64,000 bases of DNA, taken from positions 1 to 64,000 of the forward strand of contig VTTJ01000003.1 of NCBI GenBank assembly GCA_008364785.1. The letters are read 5' to 3'. The first letter of the stretch is position 1; every line of letters starts with the position of its first letter. Shown here one piece after another: positions 1-14,931 of the stretch. Source of the DNA: Bacillus sp. BGMRC 2118. GTDB taxonomy: Bacteria; Bacillota; Bacilli; Bacillales; SA4. The notes below the pieces were generated by a model. The model searched no databases. It was given only the letters and a program-made list of their open reading frames with translations, and had not been told where the DNA came from. Both the position numbers and the translations under genes were made by a program.

Positions 1-87
1 GATATAATCATCTTCGACCTAAACTTCCGAAAATAAACATGTCTACCATTTTTAAGAACTACACTGGCACCACCCGAAGAGTTACTC

Positions 88-2478
88 TTATTTACGCTTT
101 GGTTTGCGTTTTGCTTTTGGTGCGTTTTCGAAGTGCTTTTTCTTTTTCTTTGGTGGACGGCTGCTTGGTGACTTTTCGTCCTTCGCTCTTCCTCCACCAC
201 TGCGGCTATTTTTATTACCGCTTCGGCCATCTGTTGTGCTATCACTTCTTCTGCCTTTTCCACCTCTGTTGCCACCACGCCCAGAATCGTTTCCTCTGCT
301 TTTGATGACAGTTGGACGGTCTTTTCGCTCAGTAGTACGTCTAGTGCCCTTCATCCCTACGATTTCGAAGTCGATGGAGCGTTCGTCTTTGTTGACGTTT
401 GCCACACGAACTGTGATTTCATCACCAATTCGGTAGATGTTACCGGTCCGTTCTCCGATCATCGCGTATGAGCTTTCATCATAGCGATAGTAGTCATTCG
501 TTAAATCACTAACGTGAACTAAGCCTTCAATTGTATTTGGAAGTTCAACGAACAACCCGAAATTCGTAACAGAGCTAATGATTCCATCATATTCCTCACC
601 GATTTTATCTTCCATATATTCAGCTTTCTTCAGCTCATCTGTTTCTCTTTCTGCATCCACTGCTCGTCGTTCCATATTCGAAGAATGGTCAGCAATGTCT
701 GGAAGCAGGTGATCCCACTTTTCCTTCGTCTTCTCATCAAGTTTTCCTTCTATTAAATATGTTCTGATCAAACGATGAACGATTAAGTCCGGATATCGAC
801 GAATTGGAGATGTAAAGTGTGTGTAGAACTCTGTTGATAATCCAAAGTGACCTAGACTTTCTGCGTCATAGCGTGCCTGCTTCATGGAACGTAGTAGAAC
901 TGTTGATATAACAGGTTCTTCTGGCGTACCTTGTACCGCTTCTAGCACCTGCTGGAGGGCACGCGGATGGATTGAGTTTGCAGATCCTTTTACAACATAA
1001 CCAAAGTTCGTAATGAACTCGAAGAAACGAGTCAGCTTTTCTTCCTTTGGATCTTCATGGATTCGGTACATGAATGGCACGTTCATCCAATGGAAGTGTT
1101 CTGCTACTGTTTCATTTGCTAGAAGCATGAACTCTTCAATTAATCTTTCTCCGATTGAACGTTCACGAAGTACGACATCGTATGGTTTTCCTTCTTCATC
1201 AACAAGGACTTTTGATTCTTTAAAATCAAAGTCAATTGCTCCTCGCTCCATTCTTTTGTTTCTCAGTACTTTTTGAAGCTCGCCCATTAATTCAAACATT
1301 GGAACAAGATCGCGATATTTTTCACGTATTTCTTCATCTTGGTCCTCTAGAATTGAATTTACGTCTTTATATGTCATTCGTTCAGTTGTTTTAATGACAC
1401 TTTCAAATATTTCATGACTGACAACTTCACCATTTTGGTCAATAACCATTTCACAGGATAAAGTAAATCGGTCGACTTTCGGATTTAATGAACAAATCCC
1501 ATTGGAAAGGCGATGTGGAATCATTGGAATAACACGGTCAACTAGGTAGATACTCGTCGCACGATCAGCAGCCTCTACATCAATCGGTGAACCTTCTGTC
1601 ACATAATGAGTTACATCAGCAATGTGAACACCTAGTTTATAGTGTCCATTGTCTAATTTCGTTACAGTTACCGCATCATCTAAGTCCTTCGCGTCTGCAC
1701 CATCGATTGTTACAATCACTTGATCGCGAAGGTCACGTCGTTTTCCAATTTCAGAAATCGTATCTGGCACTTCATTCGCCTGCTGGATTGCTTCTGCAGG
1801 GAATTCTTGCGGCAGACCATATTTATGAATGACAGATAGAATATCAATCCCCGGATCATTCTTATGACCTAAAATGTGTACGACTTCTCCTTCTGCACTC
1901 ATGCGCCCTTCCGGATACGTTGTAATCTTCACAACAACCTTATGGCCATCTACCGCACCCTTTGAAGCTCCTTTTGGTACAAAAATGTCATGAGTAATAC
2001 GCTTGTCATCTACTACCACAAAGCCGAAGCTTCTGCTTTCCTCGTATGTACCAACGACTTCCTTCACACCACGTTCAATAATTCGGACAATCTGTCCTTC
2101 TTCTCTCTGACCAGAAGATTGTGGTTGTAAACGTACGAGTACGGTATCACCATGCATTGCATTTTTTAAGTCAGATGGCGGGATAAAGATATCTTGTTTT
2201 TCTTTTTCCTCGGTCTGAACAAATGCAAAGCCCTTCGGATGACCAATGACTTTCCCGCGTATTAAGTTCATTTTTTCAGGCAATCCATAACGATTACTTC
2301 GGGTTCTCACGATTAGCCCTTGTTCTTCCATTTGTACTAATGCTTTTACAAAATCCTTAAAAGCAGAAGAGTCTTCAATACCAAATGCTTCTTCAAGTTC
2401 CTGAATCGTAAGTGGTGTATACGCCTCTTCCTTCATAAAGACAAGCAATTGATTCATATGCTCTTGAATGATATCCAT
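88..2478 (-). CDS. rnr: Ribonuclease R (3'-5' exoribonuclease)
   Basis: A processive 3'-5' exoribonuclease that degrades structured RNA and takes part in trans-translation-linked mRNA decay. The 796-residue protein shows the family order: an N-terminal helix-turn-helix (about 1-65), two cold-shock/OB domains (about 69-125 and 140-205), the RNB catalytic domain from about 255 with the acidic metal-binding cluster [11 protein letters not shown] (Asp262, 265, 267, 268), an S1 domain from about 640 ([15 protein letters not shown]), and a Lys/Arg-rich tail of about 75 residues ending KAKRKPKRK. Start ATG follows an AAAGGAG site. est lies just upstream, 34 bases away and co-directional, as in Bacillus subtilis; smpB would be expected beyond the left edge but was not seen in the 87 bases present. 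The basic tail probably binds RNA or ribosomes (inference). Confidence 0.97.
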   Translation of the reverse strand: MDIIQEHMNQLLVFMKEEAYTPLTIQELEEAFGIEDSSAFKDFVKALVQMEEQGLIVRTRSNRYGLPEKMNLIRGKVIGHPKGFAFVQTEEKEKQDIFIPPSDLKNAMHGDTVLVRLQPQSSGQREEGQIVRIIERGVKEVVGTYEESRSFGFVVVDDKRITHDIFVPKGASKGAVDGHKVVVKITTYPEGRMSAEGEVVHILGHKNDPGIDILSVIHKYGLPQEFPAEAIQQANEVPDTISEIGKRRDLRDQVIVTIDGADAKDLDDAVTVTKLDNGHYKLGVHIADVTHYVTEGSPIDVEAADRATSIYLVDRVIPMIPHRLSNGICSLNPKVDRFTLSCEMVIDQNGEVVSHEIFESVIKTTERMTYKDVNSILEDQDEEIREKYRDLVPMFELMGELQKVLRNKRMERGAIDFDFKESKVLVDEEGKPYDVVLRERSIGERLIEEFMLLANETVAEHFHWMNVPFMYRIHEDPKEEKLTRFFEFITNFGYVVKGSANSIHPRALQQVLEAVQGTPEEPVISTVLLRSMKQARYDAESLGHFGLSTEFYTHFTSPIRRYPDLIVHRLIRTYLIEGKLDEKTKEKWDHLLPDIADHSSNMERRAVDAERETDELKKAEYMEDKIGEEYDGIISSVTNFGLFVELPNTIEGLVHVSDLTNDYYRYDESSYAMIGERTGNIYRIGDEITVRVANVNKDERSIDFEIVGMKGTRRTTERKDRPTVIKSRGNDSGRGGNRGGKGRRSDSTTDGRSGNKNSRSGGGRAKDEKSPSSRPPKKKKKHFENAPKAKRKPKRK

Positions 2479-2512
2479 GTTTCACACTCCTTTGTGTTAA
2501 GTAATTTCAAAT

Positions 2513-3256
2513 CTATGACCAATCAATACTTTCTAAGAAAGCATGTACATCCTCATGTAGTTGTTCTTTTTCCTTATCAAACGTAATTATATGGCCGGAC
2601 TCTTCGTACCATTTTATCTTTTTCTCGATCGATTCGATATTCTTGTAGATAATATTTGCACTATCTGTATTAATCATATGATCATGCCTTGCCTGTACAA
2701 CGAATGTTGGAGCATAAATCATATCCACATTTTCCCGAACTTCCGCAATTAATTGTTGAAGAGCCTTTAATGTTTTCATCGGAGACTGCTTGAATTGCTC
2801 CATTTCCTGAAGAATGACTTCTTCTGACTTTTCCTCTTGTCGTTTATATTCGGCAGCATACTCTAAAACACCCTGGTACATGACTTCTTCACTTTTGATA
2901 TACATTGGTGCACACATTGTTACGATTCCCTTTATTGGTACAGTATAACCCAACCTTAATGAAAAAACTCCGCCGAGCGATAATCCAACGACCGCAATTT
3001 TGTCATAGCCTTTTTCTTTCAAGAAATTGTATGCATCCTGTACATCCTGCCACCATTCATCTGGACCATATTTCACTAACTCTTCAGGTGGTACTCCATG
3101 TCCCCTGTATTGAGGTCCATAACATGTATAGCCTTGTTTCTCTAAATATCTCGCAAGCATTCGGCAGTCTGCAGAATTGCCTGTAAATCCATGCAAGCAT
3201 AAAACGGCACGCTCTCCTCCTTCAAAGAAAAACGGCTTTGGTAATACTCTTTTCAC
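2513..3256 (-). CDS. est: Carboxylesterase, alpha/beta hydrolase (YvaK/Est family)
   Basis: A 247-residue cytoplasmic serine hydrolase of the Est30/YvaK family, which cleaves short-chain carboxyl esters; the natural substrate is not known. The oxyanion-hole segment LCLHGFTGN is near residue 20, the nucleophile elbow GLSLGG near residue 90, the acid lies in [10 protein letters not shown] and the catalytic His in ESGHIITFD near the C-terminus, so the triad is complete. The start is GTG; an AAAGGAG site lies 9 bases upstream, and an ATG within that spacer is out of frame. It lies between secG and rnr, the arrangement found in Bacillus subtilis, and is probably cotranscribed with rnr. Confidence 0.93.
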   Translation of the reverse strand: MKRVLPKPFFFEGGERAVLCLHGFTGNSADCRMLARYLEKQGYTCYGPQYRGHGVPPEELVKYGPDEWWQDVQDAYNFLKEKGYDKIAVVGLSLGGVFSLRLGYTVPIKGIVTMCAPMYIKSEEVMYQGVLEYAAEYKRQEEKSEEVILQEMEQFKQSPMKTLKALQQLIAEVRENVDMIYAPTFVVQARHDHMINTDSANIIYKNIESIEKKIKWYEESGHIITFDKEKEQLHEDVHAFLESIDWS

Positions 3257-3410
3257 GCGTCATGACTCCTTTCTACATGCAGCTTTGTAAGCTTTTTTCA
3301 TGGTTTTTTTTGTTTAAACAAACGTTTGATTAGATCACTGGTACTCTCTTCTTTACAACAATAGTAATAGATATTAAGTAGTGTGAGCGTAAATGATGTT
3401 ATGTAATCAA

Positions 3411-3438
3411 AATAAAAAGGCGTTGGTACTCCAACGCC
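3411..3438 (-). terminator. Rho-independent terminator after secG
   Basis: An 8-bp perfect stem GGCGTTGG/CCAACGCC with a 4-base loop (3419-3438) is followed on the minus strand by TTTTTATT. It lies just after the secG stop codon and separates secG from est. Confidence 0.85.
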
Positions 3439-3452
3439 ACGGTGAGTCATTT

Positions 3453-3686
3453 TTATACGCCGAAATACGCTACGGCAATTGTTAGAACGAAGAACAAAAC
3501 GGATAGTACAATCGTTAAACGTTGTAACACCGCATCAATTCCACGTGCTTTTTGCTTACCAAATAATTGCTCTGCTCCACCGGAGATCGCACCAGATAAA
3601 CCAGCACTCTTACCAGATTGAAGAAGTACAACGACAATTAGACCAATCGATACAATAACTAACAAGGTTACGAATAAAGTATGCAC
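3453..3686 (-). CDS. secG: Preprotein translocase subunit SecG
   Basis: The small membrane subunit of the SecYEG protein-export channel. The 77-residue protein has two hydrophobic segments (about 2-22 and 55-75) joined by a Gly-rich polar loop with the family signature [20 protein letters not shown]. The start is GTG, preceded by a strong AGGAGG site at 9 bases. Length and topology match the family. It has its own terminator and is followed by est and rnr. The upstream region is shared with a divergent gene for a secreted protein. Confidence 0.96.
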   Translation of the reverse strand: MHTLFVTLLVIVSIGLIVVVLLQSGKSAGLSGAISGGAEQLFGKQKARGIDAVLQRLTIVLSVLFFVLTIAVAYFGV

Positions 3687-3869
3687 GAGATGACACCTCC
3701 TAAACGCACTTCACATTATCATAAAGATACCATAAAAACACAAGTTGGACAAGAAACTTTCAAGTAATACGATATATTTTCATAAATATATTACTTTTCA
3801 AATAAATGTGATTGATTATGATATACATGATATTACTCATTTTATCCATACTAGGGTTGAGGTGATGTT

Positions 3870-4379
3870 ATGAAAAAATTAACAATACTGGCTCTTTTTA
3901 TTAGTACACTATTGATCCATACTTCTGTTTTGGCCAATACAAACACGTCAACACTAGATTGTACACGTAAAGTAGAATTGAAAATGAACGAGTTTCAGCT
4001 TCAGGTGATGGAGGATGTTTTTGCGAGCTATAACAAAACGTATGATCTATCTCATAGATTAGAAGCAATTTCGTTTCATGACTTAGCCAAGTTTAAACAG
4101 CTTCACTCAGAAAATGAACAAGATATTGAATCGTTGACACCATATTTTACAGGCACTTCGATTGGTGAGAAGAGTCTAATTGTAGAAAAAGAGAATCAGG
4201 CGACTCTGTTTTACAAAGATCTAGATGGTCATAATCATCGCTTAACACTAAAAAAAGGTGCAAATGGTTGGGAAAAGCTGAATGAAGAAGTGAAAGCTGG
4301 AGCCAAAATGGAATACAAGAAGCTAAAGTGTGAAGAAGAGCACCAAATGAAGCAGTTTTTAAATGGGCTATTTAATTGA
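3870..4379 (+). CDS. Hypothetical secreted protein
   Basis: I do not recognise this 169-residue protein. A clear Sec signal peptide is seen (Lys-Lys followed by a hydrophobic core, residues 1-22, with a likely cleavage after VLA). The mature part is charged and mostly soluble, with two cysteines (in LDCTRK and KLKCEEE) near its two ends that could form a disulfide outside the cell (inference). No lipobox or membrane anchor is present. The start is supported by AGGTGAT seven bases upstream. It is divergent from secG and convergent with eno, and a 21-bp-period array begins just after its stop. It may be lineage-specific. Confidence 0.75.
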   Translation: MKKLTILALFISTLLIHTSVLANTNTSTLDCTRKVELKMNEFQLQVMEDVFASYNKTYDLSHRLEAISFHDLAKFKQLHSENEQDIESLTPYFTGTSIGEKSLIVEKENQATLFYKDLDGHNHRLTLKKGANGWEKLNEEVKAGAKMEYKKLKCEEEHQMKQFLNGLFN

Positions 4380-4385
4380 GCAGAG

Positions 4386-4482
4386 TGAATTTGGACGACT
4401 TTTATGTCTATTTGGACGAGTAATTAATTATTTTGGACGACTTTAGTATTAATTCGGACGAGTCTCCAGGTATTTCGGATAA
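4386..4482. repeat. Degenerate 21-bp tandem array (GGACGA core)
   Basis: The core GGACGA recurs at 4393, 4414, 4435 and 4456, with GGATAA at 4477: exactly 21 bases apart each time, usually inside TTTGGACGA. The bases between cores are not conserved. The array fills the convergent gap between the secreted-protein gene and eno. It encodes no supported protein. Confidence 0.75.
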
Positions 4483-4521
4483 AATTCCATATACTACCAT
4501 AAGATAGCGAACTAATATAAA

Positions 4522-4564
4522 GAAAATTCGAGCGGTGCCAGGCACTTCCCGAATTTTGTCGAAA
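4522..4564. repeat. GTGCC/GGCAC hairpin repeat, copy 1
   Basis: A nested inverted repeat: AAAATTCG, then GTGCCAGGCAC, then CGAATTTT, followed by GTCGAA. It lies immediately beyond the eno terminator. Three related copies lie near 23845, 32855 and 60303 in the same orientation. Confidence 0.75.
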
Positions 4565-4569
4565 ACCAC

Positions 4570-4603
4570 AAAAAGAGCGTCTCTCTAATGAGACGCTCTT
4601 TTT
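4570..4603 (-). terminator. Rho-independent terminator of the glycolytic operon
   Basis: The stem GAGCGTCTC/GAGACGCTC with a 6-base loop is followed on the minus strand by a run of T. It lies four bases after the eno stop codon. Confidence 0.9.
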
Positions 4604-4607
4604 CATA

Positions 4608-5933
<1,326 letters not shown>

Positions 5934-5937
5934 TTAA

Positions 5938-6102
5938 GGCTGTTTTCGTATAGATTGTTGTTTCTAGTAAAAATCCCAAAAGCCGGATTTTTACCTTAGA
6001 AATTAGATACTACTTTACATAAAGAGAGTTGCTCTTTTCTAATCCAGCCTCTTCAAAAACTGGTTGTATATCCGAAATCATTGTACTAAAAGTAGCAAAG
6101 TT

Positions 6103-6115
<13 letters not shown>
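5938..6115 (+). mobile_element. MITE-like element family 1, copy A, with 8-bp target duplication
   Basis: A 178-bp element with imperfect terminal inverted repeats: the left end reads GGCTGTTTTCGTATAG and the right end, read inwards, GGCTCTTTTCTAAAAC. It is flanked by the perfect direct repeat TTGATTAA (5930-5937 and 6116-6123), the expected product of transposition. It has no coding capacity. An internal hairpin TAAAAATCC/GGATTTTTA lies in the left half. Its right end carries the last three sense codons and stop codon of gpmI. Confidence 0.85.
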
Positions 6116-9603
<3,488 letters not shown>

Positions 9604-9739
9604 TACACAGGACCCTCCTTTAGTAAATAAGAGAATAATTCATAGTTTGGTAAGAACCTTCCCTTTTTATCCCCCAAGCTTGGTGTAGGTTTATACTATG
9701 TAAATCTCGAGCAGAGAGATAATACGGTACTAACATCTA

Positions 9740-9770
9740 GAAGGGGAGTAGGTTTTAGCCCATCTCCCCA
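9740..9770. other. Stem-loop between gapA and pgk
   Basis: An inverted repeat GGGGAG...CTCCCC (with further pairing towards the loop) lies in the 216-base gapA-pgk spacer. No T-run follows on the minus strand, so it is more likely an RNA-processing or stabilising structure than a terminator. In Bacillus subtilis the gapA operon mRNA is processed and segments accumulate unequally; a link here is inference. Confidence 0.45.
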
Positions 9771-9819
9771 AATCTTTCCATTCATTATTATAGACGTTAG
9801 ACGCCGGTTTATCTACTAC

Positions 9820-10839
<1,020 letters not shown>

Positions 10840-10853
10840 TTAAAGTCAATACA

Positions 10854-11891
10854 TCATTTATTCGTAAGGGATTCACCCTTAACTAACTGTTTTGCGGCAC
10901 CTTCATCGGTGATTAAAATTGTATCCTGACCATTTTTCAAAAAAGCCTGTATTGCCTTAGCTTTAGACGCACCACCAGCAACAGCAATTACACATTTAGC
11001 ATTCTTTAAATCGTCGAGTTGTATCCCTATTGTTTTAACTTTATGTACAACTTCTCCGTTTGAATTAAAGTAATACCCAAATGCTTCCGCAACTGCTTCT
11101 CCTTCTAGAATTTTTTTGAAATTTTCCGGAGCCGTTCGACGCCGTTCAGCCATTGTTTTAGCATCTCCAATACCATGAACAACAATACTTGCAGACTTAA
11201 TCTGGTTCAGCACTTCACTCACTGCCGGTTCGGCAATGATTGATTGGTAGGCTTCCTCTCCAATCTGATCTGGAACATAAAGTAAACGATATGTTCCTAA
11301 TGCCTTTTCAGCCATTTTTGCACAAATGGTGTTTGCTTGATTTTCCATTTTTTCATCAAGTCCACCACGTGCAGGGACGAAAACAACATTTTTCAGTTTT
11401 ATACTTGGCGTTATTGTTTCAGCAACGGCTGCTATTGTTGTGCCACCCGTTACGGCAACAATGGAACCTTCTTCCATATAATTCATTAAGCAACCAGCAG
11501 CTGCTCTTCCCATTTCCTGTTTAGCAAATGGTGAGGTATCACTGTCACCTGGAACGACGATGACATTCTTAATGTTTAATTCTTTCTGCAATTTCTCCTC
11601 TAATACACGTAAACCAGAAGCTTCCTTCATCATTTCCTCTAATTCAATCAGGACTTGATATCCGTCATCCGTTAAACTCATTCCAGCAGAATTCATTGCA
11701 ATCAGATCTTGGTCCTTAAGAAAGTCAACTTCACTTCTTAATACTCGCTCCGTTAAGTCCAAAGCTACCGAAAGTGACCGTCTACCAATTGGTTCATTCA
11801 GCCTAATATACTGAAGGATTCGATAACGCTTTTGCATAATGGCAAGCAAATCAGGTAATAATTTTTTTTGAATATCTAGTAGAGTCTTCAT
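10854..11891 (-). CDS. cggR: Central glycolytic genes regulator CggR
   Basis: A SorC/DeoR-type repressor of the gapA operon, relieved by fructose-1,6-bisphosphate. The protein has an N-terminal winged helix (about 20-75, with EPIGRRSLSVALDLTERVLRS) and a C-terminal sugar-phosphate-binding domain (VAVTGGTTIAAVAE, FVPARGGL, VVHGIGDA, IAVAGGASKAKAI). I chose the ATG at 11891 (345 residues) because AAAGGAG lies six bases upstream; the open frame also has an in-frame TTG at 11897 directly abutting that site. A two-part operator with the exact CggR spacing lies 34-69 bases upstream, so autoregulation is likely. Confidence 0.95.
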   Translation of the reverse strand: MKTLLDIQKKLLPDLLAIMQKRYRILQYIRLNEPIGRRSLSVALDLTERVLRSEVDFLKDQDLIAMNSAGMSLTDDGYQVLIELEEMMKEASGLRVLEEKLQKELNIKNVIVVPGDSDTSPFAKQEMGRAAAGCLMNYMEEGSIVAVTGGTTIAAVAETITPSIKLKNVVFVPARGGLDEKMENQANTICAKMAEKALGTYRLLYVPDQIGEEAYQSIIAEPAVSEVLNQIKSASIVVHGIGDAKTMAERRRTAPENFKKILEGEAVAEAFGYYFNSNGEVVHKVKTIGIQLDDLKNAKCVIAVAGGASKAKAIQAFLKNGQDTILITDEGAAKQLVKGESLTNK

Positions 11892-11924
11892 CTTCAACTC
11901 CTTTTGAGGTGATTATTGAAACGG

Positions 11925-11960
11925 GACTTTAATTGTCCCTGTAAGACTTATTATGTCCCA
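11925..11960 (-). promoter_or_regulatory. CggR operator (two direct half-operators)
   Basis: On the minus strand two direct repeats of GGGAC-N6-AGTC are separated by the spacing of the Bacillus subtilis CggR operator (CGGGAC-N6-TGTC-N4-CGGGAC-N6-TGTC). Both copies carry A in place of the T that starts TGTC, and lack the leading C. The site lies upstream of cggR, where repression of the operon is expected. Confidence 0.8.
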
Positions 11961-12026
11961 CCTACTCCAAAAAAAATTTACCCCTCTTACAAATTCATTG
12001 TAACAGGAATAAATTGCTTATTCAAC

Positions 12027-12296
12027 TCATGAAACGCCTGTTTTTTCAAGTAAACGCTTTCTTATCAAACTTTTATCTAAAATGCCATAAGATATAACTT
12101 CTTCATCTATCTCAACTACTGGGATCATGACCTGATACAGCTCTAACAGTGTGTCATCTTGATAAATATCGAATTCTACTAATTCAATGGGAAATTCATT
12201 TTGTAGTTCGTATAGTAGTTCGTATATAAGAGCTTTTCCCTTTTCACAAAGTGGACAATCTGTTTTCGTATAGAAGTTTAGTTTTATTGGATTCAT
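12027..12296 (-). CDS. Glutaredoxin-like thiol protein
   Basis: An 89-residue protein of the thioredoxin fold. The redox motif CPLC is at residues 14-17 in FYTKTDCPLCEKGKAL, and the cis-proline is seen in VMIPVVEIDEE. The length and motif match the short glutaredoxin-like family (DUF836-type) often found in Bacilli beside sigL and cggR. Its substrate is not known. It starts 10 bases after sigL and is probably cotranscribed with it. Confidence 0.8.
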   Translation of the reverse strand: MNPIKLNFYTKTDCPLCEKGKALIYELLYELQNEFPIELVEFDIYQDDTLLELYQVMIPVVEIDEEVISYGILDKSLIRKRLLEKTGVS

Positions 12297-12306
12297 TTTT
12301 ATTCTC

Positions 12307-13584
12307 CTACGTAAATTTTCTTGAAGAGGATGGGGGGATTCTTAAATGCTCTCGATACTTAGCAACTGTTCTCCTTGATACCTTAAGCTTATGTTCAGCT
12401 TCTAACCGGACTGAGATTTTCTGATCAGATAGCGGCTTTTTCTTTTCCTCACTTGAAATCATTTGTTTCATTAATTCCTTCACTCTGACAGACGATATGT
12501 CCTTATTATAAGTAGATTTTATTTTTGAATGGAAGAAGTACTTCAGTTCAAAGGTACCTGAATGAGTTTGTACATATTTCCCTTTAACCGTACGGCTGAT
12601 TGTGGACTCGTGTAGTTCTACATCTTCTGCAATTTCCCTTAATGTTAAAGGCTTTAAAAAGGCAACTCCATATTGAAAGAATTCCTTTTGACGAAGCAGT
12701 ATTGCCTGTGTCACGAGCACCATCGTTCTTTTTCGTTGTTCAATAGAGTTATATATGGTTTTTGCTTCATTATATTTTTCTTTTAAATAATTCAATGATT
12801 GCTCGTCATCGATTTCCTGTTTCATTAGTAAGTAGTCTTCATCAATCGAAAACGTAATATATGCCCTGTCATTAACAGATACCTTATAACCATTTTCCTC
12901 TTCTTTAATGAAGACATCCGGAACGATATATGGAATGTCTGTCTTTTGAAATTCAGCAGCTGGTCTTGGGTTTAATGTTTGAAGCAACTGAAATACGTGC
13001 CCAATTTCTTCAAGTGATATCATAAGTTCCTTGCCTATTTTTTCCCACTTTTTTTCCACTAATGGAATAAAGTAATGTTCTACAAGTTTGTGGGCAATGA
13101 TATGTGTAGGGTACTTCCTTTTCAATTGGATGAATAAAGATTGCTGTAGGCCATGTGCCCCTATTCCAGCAGGCTCTATCTTCATTTGTATATAATTTAG
13201 TGCTTCAAGCAATTCTGCTTCCCGATATCCCGACTGCTTGCTCAATTCAGCAACACTTTCACGGATATATCCATCCTCATCCATTGAATTCACTAAATAA
13301 AGAATTGGGTTTCTTACTGTTTCTTTTAGATTTTGGACTTCAAGTTGAGACAAGACATATTGACTTAATGAGGGTTGATCATGTGAGGCAAGTTCCTTCT
13401 CATAGTTCTTACTCGCACTTTTATAAGCAGTATCTTTCACCTTTACAAAAGGATTTCTTAGTGATAAATCTGTGATAAATTGCGAGAGCTCATAGGAAGA
13501 ATACTGCAATAACGTAATGGACTGCCGAAGCTCATTCGTTAACGCCAGTTTTGTGACTTGTTGCTGCACGAGACCTGTTTTCAT
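12307..13584 (-). CDS. sigL: RNA polymerase sigma-54 factor (SigL/RpoN)
   Basis: The alternative sigma factor for -24/-12 promoters, which needs an AAA+ enhancer-binding activator. Visible parts are the Gln/Leu-rich activator-interaction region at the N-terminus (MKTGLVQQQVTKLALTNELRQS), the core-binding region, a helix-turn-helix (LREIAEDVELHESTISRTVKGK) and the RpoN box SRRTVAKYRE close to the C-terminus. I chose the ATG at 13584 (425 residues) because AAAGAGGTGAT precedes it and the family starts there; the open frame extends 15 codons further upstream. The chromosomal place near yvfG is the same as in Bacillus subtilis. No sigma-54 activator gene was seen in the window. Confidence 0.95.
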   Translation of the reverse strand: MKTGLVQQQVTKLALTNELRQSITLLQYSSYELSQFITDLSLRNPFVKVKDTAYKSASKNYEKELASHDQPSLSQYVLSQLEVQNLKETVRNPILYLVNSMDEDGYIRESVAELSKQSGYREAELLEALNYIQMKIEPAGIGAHGLQQSLFIQLKRKYPTHIIAHKLVEHYFIPLVEKKWEKIGKELMISLEEIGHVFQLLQTLNPRPAAEFQKTDIPYIVPDVFIKEEENGYKVSVNDRAYITFSIDEDYLLMKQEIDDEQSLNYLKEKYNEAKTIYNSIEQRKRTMVLVTQAILLRQKEFFQYGVAFLKPLTLREIAEDVELHESTISRTVKGKYVQTHSGTFELKYFFHSKIKSTYNKDISSVRVKELMKQMISSEEKKKPLSDQKISVRLEAEHKLKVSRRTVAKYREHLRIPPSSSRKFT

Positions 13585-13649
13585 ATGTATCACCTCTTTA
13601 CCCATTTTACATGAAAAGATCGTTTTCATATATGACTAGAATTTGTAAG

Positions 13650-13743
13650 TCTCTTTTTATGTATAGTAGTAACTAGATACTAAGGTAAAAATCAGGCTTC
13701 CTGAGATTTTTACGAGAAAGCTACCAACTATACGAAAACAGCC
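13650..13743 (-). mobile_element. MITE-like family 1, copy B, truncated
   Basis: About half of the element, inverted relative to copy A. It keeps the GGCTGTTTTCGTATAG terminus (ending at 13743), the internal hairpin and the ACCTTAGTATCTAG segment, then diverges near ATACATAAA. It lies between sigL and yvfG and forms most of their divergent upstream region. Confidence 0.7.
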
Positions 13744-13768
13744 ATTTGAAAAGAAAGGAGTTACTACT

Positions 13769-13987
13769 ATGACAGATGTATTTTCAGTAGAGTATTTTGT
13801 TGAAAACTTAAGAAAACATGTGGAATTGAACGGAGAGTTTAATGACAGAGTAGATGCAATGAATAGCTATTATCGATCCATTGTGTCTACGTTAGTCACA
13901 GAGAAACTAACGGCAACATCTGAGACCCTTCATCGTATTCGTAATTTAGATGAAGCCTATACGATCATAAAATCACAAGAATTTTAA
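13769..13987 (+). CDS. yvfG: YvfG-like small protein
   Basis: A 72-residue, mainly helical and acidic protein with no membrane segment or signal peptide. Its size and its place next to sigL match YvfG of Bacillus subtilis, a protein of unknown function; the assignment rests on synteny and general similarity that I could not align. An AAAGGAG site precedes the ATG. It is divergent from sigL; the spacer holds a truncated MITE-like element that supplies much of the upstream region. Confidence 0.75.
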   Translation: MTDVFSVEYFVENLRKHVELNGEFNDRVDAMNSYYRSIVSTLVTEKLTATSETLHRIRNLDEAYTIIKSQEF

Positions 13988-14044
13988 CACGAGCCTGCCT
14001 CTATGCTTTATAATGGTAGTAGAAAAACAAGCTGGAGGTTATGT

Positions 14045-14335
14045 ATGCTACGCACCCCTGTTGGCCGATTGCGTGTAATCGGATTTATTGAAGGAATGTC
14101 TTATTTATTCTTACTTTTCATTGCTATGCCGTTAAAATATTGGGCAAACATTCCCGTTGCCGTTTCTGTGACCGGAATGCTGCACGGAGTCTTTTTCGTG
14201 TTGTTTTTATTCGCACTTGCACACGTCTTTTTTGCACACCGGAAATCATTCTGGTTTGGATTAGGCGGAGTGATTGCTTCATTCATTCCGTTTGGAACGT
14301 TTGTTTTAGACAGAAAATTAAAGAAAATGAACTAA
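14045..14335 (+). CDS. DUF3817 family small membrane protein
   Basis: A 96-residue membrane protein resembling the DUF3817 (YdzA-type) family, whose function is unknown. It starts with the family-like LRTPVGRLRVIGFIEGMSYL and has three hydrophobic segments (about 10-30, 37-62 and 69-87). I chose the ATG at 14045 because GGAGG lies six bases upstream; the frame is open 14 codons further back without a ribosome site. A TATAAT box at 14009-14014 may be its promoter -10 element. A terminator follows directly. Confidence 0.8.
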   Translation: MLRTPVGRLRVIGFIEGMSYLFLLFIAMPLKYWANIPVAVSVTGMLHGVFFVLFLFALAHVFFAHRKSFWFGLGGVIASFIPFGTFVLDRKLKKMN

Positions 14336-14364
14336 CGATTCTCTATCTATGAGAATCGTTTTTA
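14335..14364 (+). terminator. Rho-independent terminator after DUF3817 gene
   Basis: The stem ACGATTCTC/GAGAATCGT with a 7-base loop is followed by TTTTT; it overlaps the stop codon of the gene upstream. Confidence 0.85.
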
Positions 14365-14382
14365 CTAGGGAGAGGATTTCGT

Positions 14383-14835
14383 ATGAAGCAATGGACGAGA
14401 GATACTGAGATTAACGCACCAATTGAACAGGTATGGAAGCTTTTTGATGGGTCACTGGAAGATATGCAAAAAATTATGCCACAAGTCATTGAAAATAAAC
14501 TGGTAACCGAAACAGAAGACAAGGTTGGTTCTGTTTATTTACAAACGTACCAGGAAAGAAATCGCACACAGACCTATGAAGTGAAAACACTAGCATACAC
14601 GAATACACCAGACCATAAGATTGTAAAGGTCGGCTTCACGATTGCCAATATGTTTGAAATCACTGCAGAATACGAGCTTAAGAAGATTGAGGAAAACAAA
14701 ACATTTTTTCAATATACAACATCGAATAGACCATTAAAGTGGTTTGTACATATTTTCTTATTACTAGCTAGTGAGAAGATTGTTGTCCAATTTGTTGATC
14801 GAGTGAAAAGAGTAGCTGAAGAACAAAATAGTTGA
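14383..14835 (+). CDS. SRPBCC (START/polyketide-cyclase-like) protein
   Basis: A 150-residue soluble protein with the SRPBCC helix-grip pattern: an N-terminal strand and helix WTRDTEINAPIEQVWKLFD, a run of beta strands through the middle, and a long C-terminal helix (about 115-148). Such proteins bind hydrophobic ligands in a deep pocket; the ligand cannot be told from sequence. The start is supported by GGGAGAGG upstream. It is flanked by terminators on both sides, so it forms its own unit. Confidence 0.78.
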   Translation: MKQWTRDTEINAPIEQVWKLFDGSLEDMQKIMPQVIENKLVTETEDKVGSVYLQTYQERNRTQTYEVKTLAYTNTPDHKIVKVGFTIANMFEITAEYELKKIEENKTFFQYTTSNRPLKWFVHIFLLLASEKIVVQFVDRVKRVAEEQNS

Positions 14836-14840
14836 TGAAT

Positions 14841-14867
14841 ACTCCCGCTTTAGGCGGGATTTTTTTC
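14841..14867 (+). terminator. Rho-independent terminator after SRPBCC gene
   Basis: The stem TCCCGC/GCGGGA with a short loop is followed by TTTTTTT. Confidence 0.85.
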
Positions 14868-14931
14868 TATCTTTAATTTTGAACGTTATGTACAATAATA
14901 GGTAAAAAGACATAGCCAGGGGAATTTTTAA

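Noticed and set aside
104..436. Plus-strand open frame opposite the 3' end of rnr
   Set aside because: It mirrors the Lys/Arg-rich tail of RNase R and has no ribosome site.
4424..4606. Minus-strand open frame across the GGACGA array and eno terminator
   Set aside because: It runs through a terminator hairpin and a repeat and has no ribosome site.
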